A DNA stretch of 64,000 nucleotides from Streptomyces sp. PCS3-D2 (GTDB lineage Bacteria; Actinomycetota; Actinomycetes; Streptomycetales; Streptomycetaceae), in NCBI RefSeq assembly GCF_000612545.2, contig NZ_CP097800.1, forward strand, positions 434,001-498,000, in the 5' to 3' direction. Below the pieces are notes generated by a model. It saw nothing but the letters and a program-made list of their open reading frames with translations, had not been told where the DNA came from and searched no databases. The first letter of the stretch is position 1; the number at the start of each line of letters is the position of its first letter. Both the position numbers and the translations under genes were made by a program. Shown here in pieces: positions 63,377 through 64,000 of this stretch.

Positions 63377-63803
63377 TGTCAGCGGTCATCCAATTCCCCA
63401 CGTCCGGCGGGTCCGACGTCAGCCAATTCGCCACCCTCGTGGTCACGTTTCCCCAAGGGGGCGGTGGCCGTGGTCGGCAGATGATCGTCCGCGGTTCCGG
63501 ACTTGCGTTCCCCGTTTCGGATGGTTTGGCCGCCGCGTCGTCTTCTCTTTCGATTCCTCTGGTCTTCCCATGGCCATGCCGGAGCCGGGTTGAGGGACCT
63601 GACCATCTCGGAGTTGCAGTCGTCCCTCGGCCTACGGGCCGAGAGGTCAACGGACACGCGGGATGGCAAGGAGAACATTCACCGTGGTCGACATCGTCGA
63701 GATCTACGTCCACTGGTATACGGGCCGCTCGAAGAGCCGGGTCGGGGCATCGTTCCGCCGGCGGCCTGGAAAATCGGTTCCGGGCTCTGATGGACCTGTG
63801 TGA
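63377..63803 (+). mobile_element. Left end of a truncated IS21-like element
   Basis: The element appears to begin at TGTCAGCGG (63377), the TG...CA type of end used by IS21 elements. Inside the end, GTCATCCAATTCCCCAC (63385-63401) and GTCAGCCAATTCGCCAC (63418-63434) are 15/17 direct repeats, the multiple terminal repeats typical of IS21. About 300 bp further begins an IstA-like frame that stops after 39 residues. No right end or istB lies within the window. Confidence 0.6.
63684..63803 (+). pseudogene. Truncated IS21 transposase (IstA) N-terminus
   Basis: The first about 20 residues, VVDIVEIYVHWYTGRSKS, match the N-terminal HTH region of IS21-family IstA. AAGGAG lies upstream of the GTG at 63684. 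The similarity fades after about residue 22 and the frame stops at 63803, so only a remnant is left. The catalytic DDE core is absent here. Confidence 0.65.
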
Positions 63804-64000
63804 CGACACTCCGCTGTTCGATCTGCGTATCCGCTCCGAGCACCGAGGGCGGGGCCTCGGAGGACAGGCCCCGACCTGGCTCACCAGGTACGTGTTCACC
63901 GAGTTTCCGCAGGTCCAGCGGATCGAGGGCACCACTCGTCAGGACAACATAGCGATGCGCCGCGCTTTTCAAGGATGCGGTTACGCAAAGAAAGCGCACT
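63790..64000 (+). pseudogene. GNAT-family N-acetyltransferase fragment, runs off right edge
   Basis: In another frame, from an ATG at 63790 onward, the sequence reads FDLRIRSEHRGRGLGGQA..., containing the acetyl-CoA-binding RGRGLG (R/Q-x-x-G-x-G/A) and, later, TTRQDNIAMRRAFQGCGY, the usual GNAT end. The N-terminal half expected upstream is replaced by IS-like sequence, so it is either a truncated gene or one restarted at the IS junction. It continues beyond 64000. Confidence 0.55.

Overview
The window is high-GC actinobacterial DNA, almost certainly a Streptomyces chromosome. Support comes from codon use and GTG/TTG starts, a short chaplin, class-E-sortase-type LAXTG surface protein, DUF3040/DUF5133/DUF5997/DUF7144 family genes, secreted chitin-active enzymes and a complete 2-methylisoborneol (2-MIB) operon. 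No rRNA, tRNA or CRISPR array was seen.

Layout. 1-9.1 kb: partial Zn alcohol dehydrogenase, LysR regulator divergent from a DapA-like lyase, secreted LysM/transglycosylase, squalene/phytoene-synthase-like protein, Ser/Thr kinase, PNGase-A-like secreted amidase, rraA. 9.1-14 kb: a 13-bp tandem repeat, a coupled PAP2/EamA pair divergent from a TetR gene across a 16-bp-periodic operator array, then a TerD protein and a Pro-rich partner. 14-20.8 kb: orphan amino-acid-binding lipoprotein, DJ-1/PfpI protein, secreted endonuclease I, DUF3040 protein, GH20 hexosaminidase, and an MFS/MarR divergent pair. 20.8-24 kb: LAXTG protein, SigE-type sigma factor and a membrane partner in one operon, YbjQ-like protein and an SH3 secreted protein. 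23.8-26.5 kb: one polypeptide with RNA ligase, 5'-kinase and HAD phosphatase domains, followed at 9 bp by a NYN nuclease. 26.5-36.4 kb: small metabolic and membrane genes, a DoxX gene under a candidate iron box, DUF5997 divergent from a LysR ligand-domain protein without HTH, a GH18 chitinase and a chaplin. 36.5-44.4 kb: large LuxR (LAL) regulator, BrkB/YihY protein, YjbQ, ANTAR/DUF5133 protein and a glutamate-cysteine-ligase-like enzyme. 44.4-50.5 kb: AraC/VOC/UvrA-like module and a long galactose-oxidase-like protein with two duplicated F5/8C domains. 50.7-54 kb: TetR plus MAB_1171c-family membrane protein, then a coupled XRE/ImmA-IrrE pair with three candidate operators. 54-58.3 kb: a two-gene operon of an SDR-like protein and a KS-ACP-alpha-oxoamine-synthase megaenzyme. 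58.5-62.3 kb: family 2B encapsulin shell, 2-MIB synthase cargo and geranyl-diphosphate C-methyltransferase. 62.7-64 kb: thpR, then the left end of a truncated IS21-like element abutting a GNAT acetyltransferase fragment that runs off the window.

How the genes work together. The terpene operon makes methyl-GPP and cyclises it to 2-MIB inside a protein shell. The SDR/KS-ACP-AOS operon lies immediately downstream in the same orientation and looks like a separate, minimal route to an alpha-aminoketone-type product; I do not recognise its product. The RNA ligase/kinase/phosphatase with a NYN nuclease is a plausible RNA cleavage-and-repair unit. Chitinase, hexosaminidase, endonuclease, PNGase-like amidase and LysM transglycosylase form a typical saprophyte and cell-wall secretome. 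Many genes are single and locally regulated, and several converge on strong perfect-stem hairpins.
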